A DNA stretch of 64,000 nt from JAEUSG01 sp964590225 (GTDB lineage Bacteria; Fibrobacterota; OXYB2-FULL-49-7; JAEUSG01): the NCBI GenBank assembly GCA_964590225.1, contig CAZPWS010000001.1, forward strand, positions 109,742-173,741, read 5' to 3'. Positions 26,199-35,492 of the stretch are shown here, piece after piece. The notes below the pieces were generated by a model. That model did not search any database, had not been told where the DNA came from, and saw only the letters and a list, made by a program, of their open reading frames with translations. Positions within the stretch are counted from its first letter, which is position 1. Every line of letters begins with the position of its first letter. Made by a program: the position numbers and the translations under genes.

Positions 26199-27472
26199 CA
26201 GAAAAATGATCCCTTCGCCCCTAATGTAAAAAAGAAATTTGTTATGGCGGCGTTTCCATTAAGGGCAGTTCCCAAACCCATAAAAAGAGGAAAACGGGTA
26301 TTAGAAAGCTCTAATCCATAGCCCAACGACCACGAGTTTTTTCCAGCTTCGTCAACAATTGGTAAAAGATGAAATCTTTCAACTCTTTCATCGATAAGCG
26401 AATCTCTATGGTTAAGATATGATATGTCAACCTTACGAATATACCAGTCGGAGGATACTTTATAAGAAAATGATAACTGCATCGAATGGACACAACCTTC
26501 TCTGTTTAGTCCGTAGGCAGTTGAGAATGAGAGAGAGTTCCCGTAAAAATCACCAGAGAGCTCCGCATGCCCTACATTACGGACATGAATTTCCCTCGTT
26601 ATAACAATGGGGCTGGTGAGTAGCTCCAACGGCTCCCCTCCCCACCCCTCTTCCCATGGAAAAGGAAGATTATACCAGCTCTGCAAGGTAGTCTCATACT
26701 CTTTTTCTCCAACTCCAATCTCGCTAGTTGTATAAGAGCTACCTTTCCAGAGGTCGTTTTGTGCGCCTCCAATTGAAAAGGATTTAAAAAATGTTGCCCA
26801 ATTTAAAAAATTGTGTGCATAGCCAAGGTTGAACAGATAAAAACTTCTATCCCTCTCAATTGTATGGCCAAGCGCAACCGTAACTGTTTTTAGTCCAGAA
26901 CCAGGCTGTAAAACAGGAGGCACATAGTCTCGCATAATAATTGGAAACAAAGGAGGTTCCTGTTTCAAAACAGATTCTCTTCGCATTTTGTAATCAGCGA
27001 TAGGAATACTCAGGCCAAGATTAAAGGTTTGAAGATTTTCCCTCCCGAATATCCTTGTATACTCAATTCCAAAATCACCAAAAGAAGAGACATTTTCCTT
27101 GTTAAGCAAATAATCAGATGCGAGCAAATATTCACCTTGCTTATAAAAGCAGGGGATGGATGCTGAAATCAAGTTGTTGTATTTAGCACGATGCGCTATT
27201 TTGAGCAACGCGCTGCATACAAGAGAAGCATCTCCAATTGAGCTGTTTGTAATAATGTCAACATCTATAAGCCCACCGCTCACGCCGCTTCCCACCCACT
27301 GCACTCCTCCAGATGGTAAACCGCCAGAACCTCCGCCGCCTCCTCCAACACCACACCCTCCAACCTCCGTCCAAGGCAAGGAATACCGCGCACCAACACA
27401 TTTATTGCAGAAGCTATGAATTAGCGACATTACTAAAAGAAAAAAGACTAAGAGCAGTCCAATAACTTTCAC
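26198..27472 (-). CDS. Predicted outer-membrane beta-barrel protein with glycine-rich N-terminus
   Basis: A 424-residue exported protein with a signal peptide (VIGLLLVFFLLVMSLIHSF, about 3-21). A Cys- and Gly-rich segment (CNKCVGARY, then GGCGVGGGGGGSGG) follows. The body alternates polar and aromatic residues in the manner of transmembrane beta-strands and ends in a terminal Phe (FTLGAKGSFF), the usual C-terminal signature of outer-membrane barrels. It overlaps the upstream SGNH gene by 4 bases and the downstream lipoprotein by one. A conduit or sensor for the glycan handled by this operon is a reasonable guess, not a demonstrated role. Confidence 0.65.
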   Translation of the reverse strand: MKVIGLLLVFFLLVMSLIHSFCNKCVGARYSLPWTEVGGCGVGGGGGGSGGLPSGGVQWVGSGVSGGLIDVDIITNSSIGDASLVCSALLKIAHRAKYNNLISASIPCFYKQGEYLLASDYLLNKENVSSFGDFGIEYTRIFGRENLQTFNLGLSIPIADYKMRRESVLKQEPPLFPIIMRDYVPPVLQPGSGLKTVTVALGHTIERDRSFYLFNLGYAHNFLNWATFFKSFSIGGAQNDLWKGSSYTTSEIGVGEKEYETTLQSWYNLPFPWEEGWGGEPLELLTSPIVITREIHVRNVGHAELSGDFYGNSLSFSTAYGLNREGCVHSMQLSFSYKVSSDWYIRKVDISYLNHRDSLIDERVERFHLLPIVDEAGKNSWSLGYGLELSNTRFPLFMGLGTALNGNAAITNFFFTLGAKGSFF

Positions 27473-28602
27473 AATTTTACTATTCTTACTGTCTGTTTAT
27501 GGGTGTTATTCCCTTTTACGGAGAGGAAATAGACACCTGACTTAACCGTATTAAGGCTAATCGTGAAATCCTTTTTTGATTTAGAATGCCAAATATCAAC
27601 CAATTCTCCATTAATACGGGTTATTGTCACCGTGAAATTAATACCAATAATATTTGTTCTGATATGTATCAAATTCGCAAATGGATTTGGATGAACAGAA
27701 AAAGACAAACTTTTGTTGGGAAGCTTAATAGACAGAGCTTCATTTGCAACTATCGGATTAGGGGGAGCATATCCTCGTATGATAAGCGAATCAATCATTC
27801 GACGCACAAATTCGTCATGGCCCAACACTCCCCAATGGTGGTCGTCTCCTTCGGCAAGCGGGATACCATTTGTCGGAATAACAATGCAGTTAGACAGAAT
27901 ACCTTTAAGCGAATCCTGCTGCCGCATTATAAGATTTGGAAGAGGCAGTAGCGGGGAGAAACGGTCTATTGCCTCCTGTTCGTACTGGCTTACAATAAAG
28001 GGTATTGAAGCATCGCCAAGTTCAGTGCGCATCAACATTGCAAGGTTCCGCATATCTGTGGCATATTTTCTACAAGCTACGGTATCCCCAACGAATGGCT
28101 CAACTATTCCCAGATATGCCAGAATACCACCAATTCTTACCTTACCCTTTACCACTTCCTTAAGAGGAGTCATTATTTCTTCGTATAATTTACGGTTTTC
28201 GATTACCTTGTTTGCAACATAAGTATTTACAGTGGCACGACCTTCCCCATTAAGAAAGAGGCCGAAGTATAAATCGGGATATTTCTGGTGCATCTGATTA
28301 AGAAATGTCATGCCCGGCCCGCTATACTTGTCCGCATTGATGGTTTTGTCAATGTATATGCTCTCTTTTGCAAGCCGCCACTCTTTTTCGGTTGTATGTA
28401 GGCGATAATTCCAAAGCTTGGGGTTAGTAACAGTATCCCGTTTAGGCGCCCTTCCGCTCATATTTGAGTGACCAATAAATATATATACCCAACAACTTTC
28501 TTTGGGGATGGTTACACCATCAAGAACCACTTGCGAATTAGAACCTACGGCCAGCAACAATAAAACTAAAACCATGAGTCGTAACACTGGAAGGCTTAAC
28601 AT
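27469..28602 (-). CDS. Secreted SGNH/GDSL-type carbohydrate esterase-like protein with sorting domain
   Basis: A 377-residue exported protein. The signal is VLRLMVLVLLLLAVGSNS (about 6-23). Block I of the SGNH fold is VYIFIGHSNMSGRAPKR (about 39-55), with the nucleophile Ser in GHSNM as in the sialate O-acetylesterase / CE6-like group. The catalytic Asp-x-x-His is probably EGDDHHWGVLGHDEF (about 255-269). The last about 75 residues (SVHPNPFANLIHIRTN, VKSGVYFLSVKG) are a type IX sorting module. Likely role: removing acyl groups from a polysaccharide outside the cell. It is in the same operon as sugar ABC permeases and a glycosyltransferase. Confidence 0.75.
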   Translation of the reverse strand: MLSLPVLRLMVLVLLLLAVGSNSQVVLDGVTIPKESCWVYIFIGHSNMSGRAPKRDTVTNPKLWNYRLHTTEKEWRLAKESIYIDKTINADKYSGPGMTFLNQMHQKYPDLYFGLFLNGEGRATVNTYVANKVIENRKLYEEIMTPLKEVVKGKVRIGGILAYLGIVEPFVGDTVACRKYATDMRNLAMLMRTELGDASIPFIVSQYEQEAIDRFSPLLPLPNLIMRQQDSLKGILSNCIVIPTNGIPLAEGDDHHWGVLGHDEFVRRMIDSLIIRGYAPPNPIVANEALSIKLPNKSLSFSVHPNPFANLIHIRTNIIGINFTVTITRINGELVDIWHSKSKKDFTISLNTVKSGVYFLSVKGNNTHKQTVRIVKL

Positions 28603-28605
28603 AAT

Positions 28606-29589
28606 TTATTTCCACCTGTCCTTTAATGGTAAGAAAAAACCAAACAAAACCAGAATTGGTTGCAAGTAAAAATATATTAACCATACAAGAAAGCCGTCAA
28701 GTCTTTTATTTGAAAGGTGGCCGCCATGTAAAAAAACCGACAAATCCAGCAATAAAACAGGGGTGGCTACAAATAGCCCTTCCACCTTACTCTGCACAAT
28801 TTGAACTAATCCTATCCATAATACAGCTGTTAACAGAAGCCGGAATAAAACAATTAATCTAAGCTCTGCTGAAGCAACAGTAAACCCGGATGCCCATCGA
28901 ATCCTTTGTTTTACAAATTGTATTATTCCCCGTTCTGCCTTTGTTTTAACAAGAATTTCACTATTTCGTATAACTGCTATCTTTTTATTGCCCTTTTTAA
29001 ACGCTGTTAATAGCTGCAAATCTTCTATTTCACTCTGTCCTAACCTCTGATATCCACCTATTGAATAATAAGCGCTCCTTGAATAACCAATATTATTTCC
29101 CATACAGGAGAGCGGCAATCCAAACGAAGCGGCAAAATATGAAACATTCATCAGATAGTGAAGATCGTTTTTCTGTATTTGCTTGAAAAGAGTATCATCT
29201 TCTCCTATCTCTGTTATTCCAAAAACAAAGTCATTACCATTTTCAAAGTACTCATTGTATGTTTTCAAAAAAGAGGGTAAAGCCGTACAATCGGCATCAA
29301 GTTGAACGATATACTTTCCTTGAGCCATAGCTATAGCAGTATCGAGGCAATTTTGTTTACCGGAAAGCATAGACTGCATTCTATCAACATTAGATATTGA
29401 AATTAACCTGAAATTTCTTTTTGCCTCGCAAAATTTTTTAGCGATTGATATAGTGTTATCAGTGGAGGCATCATCTACTATTATGAGTTCGTATAAATTA
29501 TCAGGGAAGTCCTGCTTTTCAATCGAAGAGAGCGCATTATACAAGAGTTTTTCTTCATTCCGTGCGCAGATAATAACAGATAGCTGCAT
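28606..29589 (-). CDS. Membrane-bound GT2 glycosyltransferase
   Basis: A 327-residue family 2 glycosyltransferase. The GT-A fold opens with LSVIICARNEEKLLYNALSS, then IIVDDASTDNTI and QLDADCTALPSFL (the metal-binding DxD region). It continues with QSEIEDLQLLTAFKKG (catalytic acid ED) and KQRIRWASGF, the QxxRW motif of processive or membrane GT2 enzymes. Two to three hydrophobic segments at about 240-327 anchor it in the inner membrane. It probably transfers sugars on the cytoplasmic face. It follows the membrane-protein gene by nine bases and precedes the SGNH gene by three. Confidence 0.88.
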   Translation of the reverse strand: MQLSVIICARNEEKLLYNALSSIEKQDFPDNLYELIIVDDASTDNTISIAKKFCEAKRNFRLISISNVDRMQSMLSGKQNCLDTAIAMAQGKYIVQLDADCTALPSFLKTYNEYFENGNDFVFGITEIGEDDTLFKQIQKNDLHYLMNVSYFAASFGLPLSCMGNNIGYSRSAYYSIGGYQRLGQSEIEDLQLLTAFKKGNKKIAVIRNSEILVKTKAERGIIQFVKQRIRWASGFTVASAELRLIVLFRLLLTAVLWIGLVQIVQSKVEGLFVATPVLLLDLSVFLHGGHLSNKRLDGFLVWLIYFYLQPILVLFGFFLPLKDRWK

Positions 29590-29598
29590 GTGGCTGCT

Positions 29599-30963
29599 CT
29601 AAAAAAAGAGTTTTACACCAGAAAAGAGAGGCTCCACAAAAGAAAACATTATCATCCACTGCATAAGAGCTGTTTGCTTGCTGAAATTCTCTTCTTCCCT
29701 TGTAGATATATAATAAACTATAGCCGCAGACAAAAAGGCACTCGCAATAAGCCAGACGATCTGAATGGTATGAAACGAATAATGGAGATAGTAATAAAAT
29801 CCCCAAATATTGAATCCGAAGAGAATAGATGGCAGTGACAGTTTTACAATTACGAACAACGCAAACCAGGCCAAGAGCAGATACCTGTGATTTTTTAAAA
29901 AGGCATTAAAGATATTGCGAACAAACAACATAACAATAAATAGAATTGCATAAGATATAAAAGATGATATGATATTCCATGCAAAAAGAGCGAACATTGA
30001 AAAAACCCGTCTTTTCCTGATAAATTCATCCGAAACTACCTGATTATCGGACACATCATCCTCCATAAGAAGGTAATGTGGATCAAGTACCACTTTTAAC
30101 AATGAAGCATCCAGTCCAAATCTAATAACAGTATCTGCTGTAAAAGGGGCTACGGTAATAAATTTATTATAACCATTCGAAAGGACCGCGCTAATGATTA
30201 TTGGACAACTTATTGTTCCTTTATTAATAATCTTCGCATCAATTTCATAGCCCTTATTTATTCCCGATGGAAGCTGGTTTGCAGAAACAAGGGCAAACGA
30301 GGGAAGTTCGTGACTATGCATCCAAGTCTGCCACATTGTAGAATCACATCTATACCCAAGAGCTGCTCGCGCTATAGAAAAAAAACGCAACTGACGATCG
30401 TGTCTGTCTCTATATGGCACCACATTTCCAATAGCTCCTATATGCGGGTTTAAGAGACAACTTCTTATAAGGAGCGATTCGAGAATGGTGTCTTTTTTTT
30501 CAAGTGATGTTATAAAGCGTAGCGCCTTGCGCAAAGCATAGCCACTGCTCAAAAAAAAATGGTTGGAACTATCGCTTTGATTGTTATGCAAGTGCTCATA
30601 ATGGTTCTGATAAATTAGCAGCGCGGCGACTAAATGCAGATTATAGCTGTTGGCGGTCTTAAAACCCCACAAGTCTTCTGGTACAAAGAGTGTATCCCCT
30701 GTATAAACCGGTACATTTGTGGACTTTACAACCTTTGGCATGAGGATTGCCCAGTCAGAGGCCGTTTTTGCGCCGTAATCAATCACGGTAGTTACAATGT
30801 ACTCAGTTAAGGCATCCGCAGAACTTGAACCTTCAACCTGATCTACGGCAAGAACTGCGAGTAGAAATAAAAAGAGAACGATTAGGCTTTTAACCCCTTC
30901 ATTTTTACCCCTTTCATAATCTGTTCTCGGAAGAACATAAAGAGCAACATTATGGGGATACAC
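29599..30963 (-). CDS. Unrecognised membrane protein overlapping a permease gene
   Basis: Up to 454 residues with no family I recognise. The only standard start codon in frame is the ATG at 30963, which overlaps the upstream permease by 82 bases and puts 27 residues before the signal-like stretch SLIVLFLFLLAVLAVDQ. A rare start codon nearer 30895 is possible but not visible. Residues about 50-300 should be periplasmic. The last about 140 residues hold four hydrophobic segments (for example ISYAILFIVMLFVRNIF and LLAWFALFVIVKLSLPSIL). The architecture, an exported domain followed by membrane helices, suggests an envelope partner of the transporter or the GT2 enzyme. Confidence 0.65.
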   Translation of the reverse strand: MYPHNVALYVLPRTDYERGKNEGVKSLIVLFLFLLAVLAVDQVEGSSSADALTEYIVTTVIDYGAKTASDWAILMPKVVKSTNVPVYTGDTLFVPEDLWGFKTANSYNLHLVAALLIYQNHYEHLHNNQSDSSNHFFLSSGYALRKALRFITSLEKKDTILESLLIRSCLLNPHIGAIGNVVPYRDRHDRQLRFFSIARAALGYRCDSTMWQTWMHSHELPSFALVSANQLPSGINKGYEIDAKIINKGTISCPIIISAVLSNGYNKFITVAPFTADTVIRFGLDASLLKVVLDPHYLLMEDDVSDNQVVSDEFIRKRRVFSMFALFAWNIISSFISYAILFIVMLFVRNIFNAFLKNHRYLLLAWFALFVIVKLSLPSILFGFNIWGFYYYLHYSFHTIQIVWLIASAFLSAAIVYYISTREEENFSKQTALMQWMIMFSFVEPLFSGVKLFF

Positions 30964-31907
30964 TCAATTAATGCGAGAGCCATTAGCGCGTTATAACCAG
31001 CACCAGATGCCCTAAGTGCCTCCGCTGCCTCACTGGTTGCCTGTGCCGCACTGGAATTTATAAGATACTGCTGTAATTGAAAAACAATAACCGCGAGTGG
31101 CCACTTATCCTGAACATTTTGTAGCATTATCCAAGGTCCCATAAAATTATTCCACGAATTTACGAAGGCGACATAACTTGTAAACGCAATAATGGGACGC
31201 GCAAGCGGCAACATTATTTGTGTAATAATACTAAACTCAGAACAGCCATCTATTCTTGCCGCCTCTATGTACTCTTTGTCGATGCCATCAAAGAAGCTCT
31301 TTAATAAAAGAAAATTATAAGAGTTAAATGTTACAGGGAGAATTACACCCCAGAAACTACCAACAAAAGAGACCGATGGGAATTGTATGCTTGTAAATGG
31401 AATGTTCGGGACATAATCTGTGGGCCACGGGAAGTGCGAAAGCAGCAGAAACGAGGGCACCATCTTAACCTGATACGGTATCATCATGGTAGCAATACTA
31501 AGATAAAAAATTGCCTGACGAATCTTATTTGAATGGAGCCGTGAAGTGGCATAGGCAAGCAGAAGGGTGGATGGGATTTGAACACATAGGACACCAAGCG
31601 CTAAAACAAGTGAGTTCTTAATATAAACTGTCATTGGATACTTAAACAGTGAAGTTGACAACCCAACACCGGTTTTACTTCCAGTAAGACTACCAAAAAG
31701 CAATTTATACGAGGCAAAACTGATTTGATCTGGTATAAAACCTACAGGATTTGCATAAATTTCTACCGTTGTTTTTAAAGATGTCGAAATCATCCACCAC
31801 ACTGGAAAAAGATGCATCAATACACCAAACCATAAAAAAGCTGTGATTCCAATTAGAAGCAGTCGGACCCGTATATGTTTTCTGCCAATTTCAGGTATAA
31901 TCGGCAT
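30882..31907 (-). CDS. Carbohydrate ABC transporter permease (MalG type)
   Basis: A 341-residue inner-membrane protein with six predicted membrane segments. The cytoplasmic EAA loop, YIEAARIDGCSEFSIITQI followed by LPLARP, is the docking site for the ABC ATPase and identifies it as a binding-protein-dependent sugar permease of the MalG group. The first segment (LLIGITAFLWFGVLMHLFPV) precedes the typical WWMISTSLKT. It pairs with the MalF-type permease four bases upstream. No ATPase gene is present in the operon, so a shared MsiK-like ATPase elsewhere is probably used. Confidence 0.9.
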   Translation of the reverse strand: MPIIPEIGRKHIRVRLLLIGITAFLWFGVLMHLFPVWWMISTSLKTTVEIYANPVGFIPDQISFASYKLLFGSLTGSKTGVGLSTSLFKYPMTVYIKNSLVLALGVLCVQIPSTLLLAYATSRLHSNKIRQAIFYLSIATMMIPYQVKMVPSFLLLSHFPWPTDYVPNIPFTSIQFPSVSFVGSFWGVILPVTFNSYNFLLLKSFFDGIDKEYIEAARIDGCSEFSIITQIMLPLARPIIAFTSYVAFVNSWNNFMGPWIMLQNVQDKWPLAVIVFQLQQYLINSSAAQATSEAAEALRASGAGYNALMALALIECIPIMLLFMFFREQIMKGVKMKGLKA

Positions 31908-31911
31908 AATA

Positions 31912-33000
31912 TCAGCTTCCTTCCTTAATCAACTTCAATGTTTTTTTATCCTCGCCACTGTCGTTGTTCTCTCTGATATAAATTCTCTGGAGTATAGTAA
32001 GGGTCATTAAAAAGCAGAAGTAAATTACAGCAAGGGCGTTACCTTTGCCAATTTCCAGATAATCGAATGTCATTTTGTAGATATAATAGCCCACAACAAG
32101 AGTTCTATCACCTGGTCCTCCCTGCGTCATTATGAGAACCTCATTCATCACCTGAAAAGAGGTAAGCACAGAGAAAAGAAACATTGTAACCATTATTGGC
32201 CGTAAGCGGGGAATTGTGACATTCCATATCTTTTGAAAAAAGCCGCAGCCGTCAATTTCAGCCGCGTCATAAAGGTCCTGCGGTATTCCCTGCAAAGCGG
32301 TAATATATACAAGGCCAGGTGAAAACATTACAATACTCGGTAAAACCAAACAAAACATTACAAGATCGGGAGAGTTTAGCCATCTTGGAAAGACTCTTGC
32401 CGACTCCGGTCTTCCAAGAAAGTCGTATGCCTTAGCTATTATTCCATTAAGAAGACCATAATCAACATTATAGAAATATTTCAAAATTATTAAACTTGCC
32501 ATACTTGAAATAGGTATAAACCAGAGAATCATCATGATTCTTATCATCCAAGGGCTCATTTCTGTGAGTAATATCGAAACAATAACAGGAACAAAAAAAG
32601 TAAGGCCAAGACTTAACAAAACATAGGTAATAGTATTACGCCAAATAACTCCCATGCCATAGTAAATTGATTTAATTCCATACAATATTTTCAGTAGAGG
32701 AGAGGGTTCAGCAATGTTTGCCTCTTTATAACTTTTTACAACATCTGAATAATATCCCTTAGCCATCCCTAAAGAAAAAGGGGCGGAATTTGGATCCTGC
32801 AAAACAGCTTTATAATTATCGAAACCTGTCCACTTTGAATTCTCCATATGGAATTCCTGAAATGAAACAAGTATGCCAATTACCAATGGCATCCAACCAA
32901 AAACAAGCTGTGCTAAAAGCCCAGGAAGGCTAATACCCCAGCGGAAAATCGACATTTTAAGCTTGTAGTCGGTTGTTTGTGCTGAGACAATATCATTCAT
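31912..33000 (-). CDS. Carbohydrate ABC transporter permease (MalF type)
   Basis: A 362-residue inner-membrane protein, longer than its partner because of a periplasmic insertion between the first two membrane segments (about 45-110). The EAA loop is DLYDAAEIDGCGFFQKIW followed by IPRLRP, diagnostic of the ATPase contact. Later it has LIMTQGGPGDRTLVVGYYIY, typical of MalF/UgpA-type subunits. Its start overlaps the solute-binding-protein stop by four bases (ATGA), and it forms a heterodimeric channel with the next gene. Confidence 0.9.
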   Translation of the reverse strand: MNDIVSAQTTDYKLKMSIFRWGISLPGLLAQLVFGWMPLVIGILVSFQEFHMENSKWTGFDNYKAVLQDPNSAPFSLGMAKGYYSDVVKSYKEANIAEPSPLLKILYGIKSIYYGMGVIWRNTITYVLLSLGLTFFVPVIVSILLTEMSPWMIRIMMILWFIPISSMASLIILKYFYNVDYGLLNGIIAKAYDFLGRPESARVFPRWLNSPDLVMFCLVLPSIVMFSPGLVYITALQGIPQDLYDAAEIDGCGFFQKIWNVTIPRLRPIMVTMFLFSVLTSFQVMNEVLIMTQGGPGDRTLVVGYYIYKMTFDYLEIGKGNALAVIYFCFLMTLTILQRIYIRENNDSGEDKKTLKLIKEGS

Positions 33001-35417
33001 TGGATTCGTTCTTTCATAAACTGCTCGTACCGTTTAATTACCTTTGCCCTGTATAATCTCGAAACATCAAGTGTCGTATCACGACCAAAAAATTCAATGG
33101 ATGCTTTAAGAAAATTCTCATATTTTTCTGCATCGTTAACATCTTTATAATTTAAAATTGCAGAATTGACATATCCTTCACAGTCAGACAAGATTTTATC
33201 GTAGTTTGGATTACTATCAATTGTTGCTTTTTCAAACATCAGACGAATTTGATCCTGAATAGCCCTAAGAGGTATGCCTTTAAGTCCAAAATCTTCAAAT
33301 TTCGGGATCCCGAGAAGAGGAGAACTCTGCTTTTGTGCAATACGCAAAGAGTCGTAAAAATCAACCATAATTTTTGAGAACGAACCAGTAAAGTCGATAT
33401 TAAAATTCTTAAAATCAACATCATAGACGGAGGCCAACGCGTTCCGTAAAACTAGACTGGCAGTACCGAGCAGCTCCGCCTCCTTAGCCTCGAAGAATAT
33501 CGCAGTATTAACAAACTCACCATACTGAAGCGATTTTACCCACTCCACAGCAGCAGCAAGCTGATCAGGCTTAAGTTTAGGACTAAAGCCGACAAGCGCG
33601 CAATCGGGCAACATCGAATTGGGCGCTTCAACGGAACCAGGCATGGCCGTTAATCCAACAACATCAGAAAAAGGCTGTTTGTTGCCAAAAATTGAGTACT
33701 TGGAATTCAAGCTTTTAGTCAGAACCATACTCGAAGTAGTGTAGGCTATTCCCGCCCTGCCACCGTAAAAGTCATCTTGCGCACTGCTGTATGTGACCTC
33801 AACACCTGTCCTTACAGAACGATCGACCCAAACAATATCGCGAACTCTTTTCATTCCCTCTAAATAAAGCGGATTTTCTCTGTCGAAAACCCATGTAGTT
33901 TTATCGCCGGAAAACTTGATATACTCAATAAAAGTCATTAAACCATGCGCAAGCCCATGCGCTTCAAGAAAGAGCATAGAACCTGGTCTATCGACATAAC
34001 CCCTTCTTCTGCGATCAGGATCCGTATCAGTTATCAGTTTTGTGAGCTCTGTGAACTCATTGTATGTCCATCTTGAAGGGATATATGGTTTTCCATCCGA
34101 AGGATGCAGCCAACCCTTTTTTGTAAACCAAGTTTTCAATTTTGAATCTTCGGAAATCCAGTCCCGCCTATACATAAGGGCATCCATTTGCAGATGCTTT
34201 GATGGCACACCATATATCCGTCCCATATATGTAGCATCGCTCATTGGAATAACAGGAAAATTTTTAGTCTGTTCCCAATCTTTAATGTAGTCAGTGATAT
34301 CAGCGAAGAGCCCCTGCCTCAAAATGCGTGGGCAATCCTTTCGTTCGAGCATATACACAGCCGGTGCACGGCCAGATTTCAGAGCAATAAGCAGTAACGA
34401 ATTTTTATTGGCTCCCTGCGCATGAAACTCAAGATTTTCTGTTCTGACCATCGGGAACTTCAACGAAAAAACAGCCTGATTAAAGTAGGGTGCCAAGAAT
34501 GCACGAATATCAAGCTCGTGGGTCTTTTGCTCGATAAGAGTTGGAAAATATTTCTGTGGGGCTTCGTCCCACGCGACACAACCAAACTCACCCGACATAG
34601 GTAGATCAACCGACCTAATCCGATTTTGTTCTTTTTCTGATAAAGCTAAAAATGCGCGCCTCTGTTCCATCTGCTCGTCTTTTGGGAGCGCAAGAAATTC
34701 TCTCACGGAAAGATAGCGGTACGCACCAAAGCTACCCCCCCCTACCAATGCCCCATAAAACTTATCAGCAAGACTCTCTTTATAAAGGGCAGAAAAAGCG
34801 GAGGCAATAGAATCACCGAGGAAAATAGCCCTCATACTTCCGGTAGAATCGGACCGTACACTGTATGTTTTCGCAATACCGGCAGTTAAAAAAAGAGGGA
34901 AAAAGGAGTTGTACTGTTTTAGTCTGGATAAATACTCAGCAGAAACTGAATCTTTATGTCGGACAACAGTAGTCAAAAAAGGAAACTCCATTTCAAGAAG
35001 TCCCCGTTTAAGAAAGAGTTCGAGCGCAAAGAGCTTCGCACCAAAAACCATCCGTTCTTCGGGATATGAATAAGCGCCACCATCGTTGTATGCGAGATAC
35101 TTATTGTCGTTTACCAGTATTAACACGGTATCTTTCCGATAGGCAATTACATCATTCAACAGAGAGAGCTGAACCTTGACCCGATCTCTCGAACGCAATT
35201 TTTCTGAATGCGAAAGGAATTCACTTATTGACGGCAAAACAATTGCTTCGCCCAAAGACTTACCAATACGGCCTAACAGTAGAAAGAGTAGTCCGAGAAT
35301 GAGTACAAGTATTCCTGCAACCTTCGCCATAAAAATATAGCGACCATAAACAAGCTGGTTATAGGATTTAGAAGTGTTGTACTCGCCCTCAATTTTAGTT
35401 TTTTTCTGTTCCGCCAT
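32997..35417 (-). CDS. Membrane-anchored, enlarged sugar-binding protein of the ABC transporter
   Basis: An 806-residue protein, nearly twice the usual 420 or so for sugar-binding proteins. Residues 1-30 are polar and cytoplasmic-looking. A single uncleaved hydrophobic helix follows (VAGILVLILGLLFLLLGR, about 34-51). Residues about 60-290 are an extra domain that I do not recognise. Residues about 300-790 look like an extracellular solute-binding protein family 1 domain (GLFADITDYIKDW, GRIYGVPSKHLQMDALMYRRD, RAGIAYTTSSMVL, AAAVEWVKSLQYGEF). It should bind an oligosaccharide in the periplasm and hand it to the two permeases. It is the first gene of an eight-gene operon. Confidence 0.82.
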   Translation of the reverse strand: MAEQKKTKIEGEYNTSKSYNQLVYGRYIFMAKVAGILVLILGLLFLLLGRIGKSLGEAIVLPSISEFLSHSEKLRSRDRVKVQLSLLNDVIAYRKDTVLILVNDNKYLAYNDGGAYSYPEERMVFGAKLFALELFLKRGLLEMEFPFLTTVVRHKDSVSAEYLSRLKQYNSFFPLFLTAGIAKTYSVRSDSTGSMRAIFLGDSIASAFSALYKESLADKFYGALVGGGSFGAYRYLSVREFLALPKDEQMEQRRAFLALSEKEQNRIRSVDLPMSGEFGCVAWDEAPQKYFPTLIEQKTHELDIRAFLAPYFNQAVFSLKFPMVRTENLEFHAQGANKNSLLLIALKSGRAPAVYMLERKDCPRILRQGLFADITDYIKDWEQTKNFPVIPMSDATYMGRIYGVPSKHLQMDALMYRRDWISEDSKLKTWFTKKGWLHPSDGKPYIPSRWTYNEFTELTKLITDTDPDRRRRGYVDRPGSMLFLEAHGLAHGLMTFIEYIKFSGDKTTWVFDRENPLYLEGMKRVRDIVWVDRSVRTGVEVTYSSAQDDFYGGRAGIAYTTSSMVLTKSLNSKYSIFGNKQPFSDVVGLTAMPGSVEAPNSMLPDCALVGFSPKLKPDQLAAAVEWVKSLQYGEFVNTAIFFEAKEAELLGTASLVLRNALASVYDVDFKNFNIDFTGSFSKIMVDFYDSLRIAQKQSSPLLGIPKFEDFGLKGIPLRAIQDQIRLMFEKATIDSNPNYDKILSDCEGYVNSAILNYKDVNDAEKYENFLKASIEFFGRDTTLDVSRLYRAKVIKRYEQFMKERIQ

Positions 35418-35454
35418 ATTTTTCCCGTTATCTTCTTACTAACAAGTTGGTGTA

Positions 35455-35484
35455 ATTATAACTATATCGAAAGGCAAAATTCAA
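35455..35484 (-). promoter_or_regulatory. Promoter of the eight-gene ABC/GT2 operon
   Basis: On the minus strand, TTGAAT (35484-35479), an 18-base spacer and a perfect TATAAT (35460-35455) lie about 38 bases before the ATG at 35417. The promoter sits between the phosphatase gene stop and the binding-protein start, so this operon need not depend on tol read-through. Confidence 0.6.
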
Positions 35485-35492
35485 CGGAAGAT

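Noticed and set aside
27290..27370. GC-rich, proline-like minus/plus repeat region
   Set aside because: It is the Gly-rich segment of the barrel protein read on the other strand. The codons vary and it is not a repeat array.
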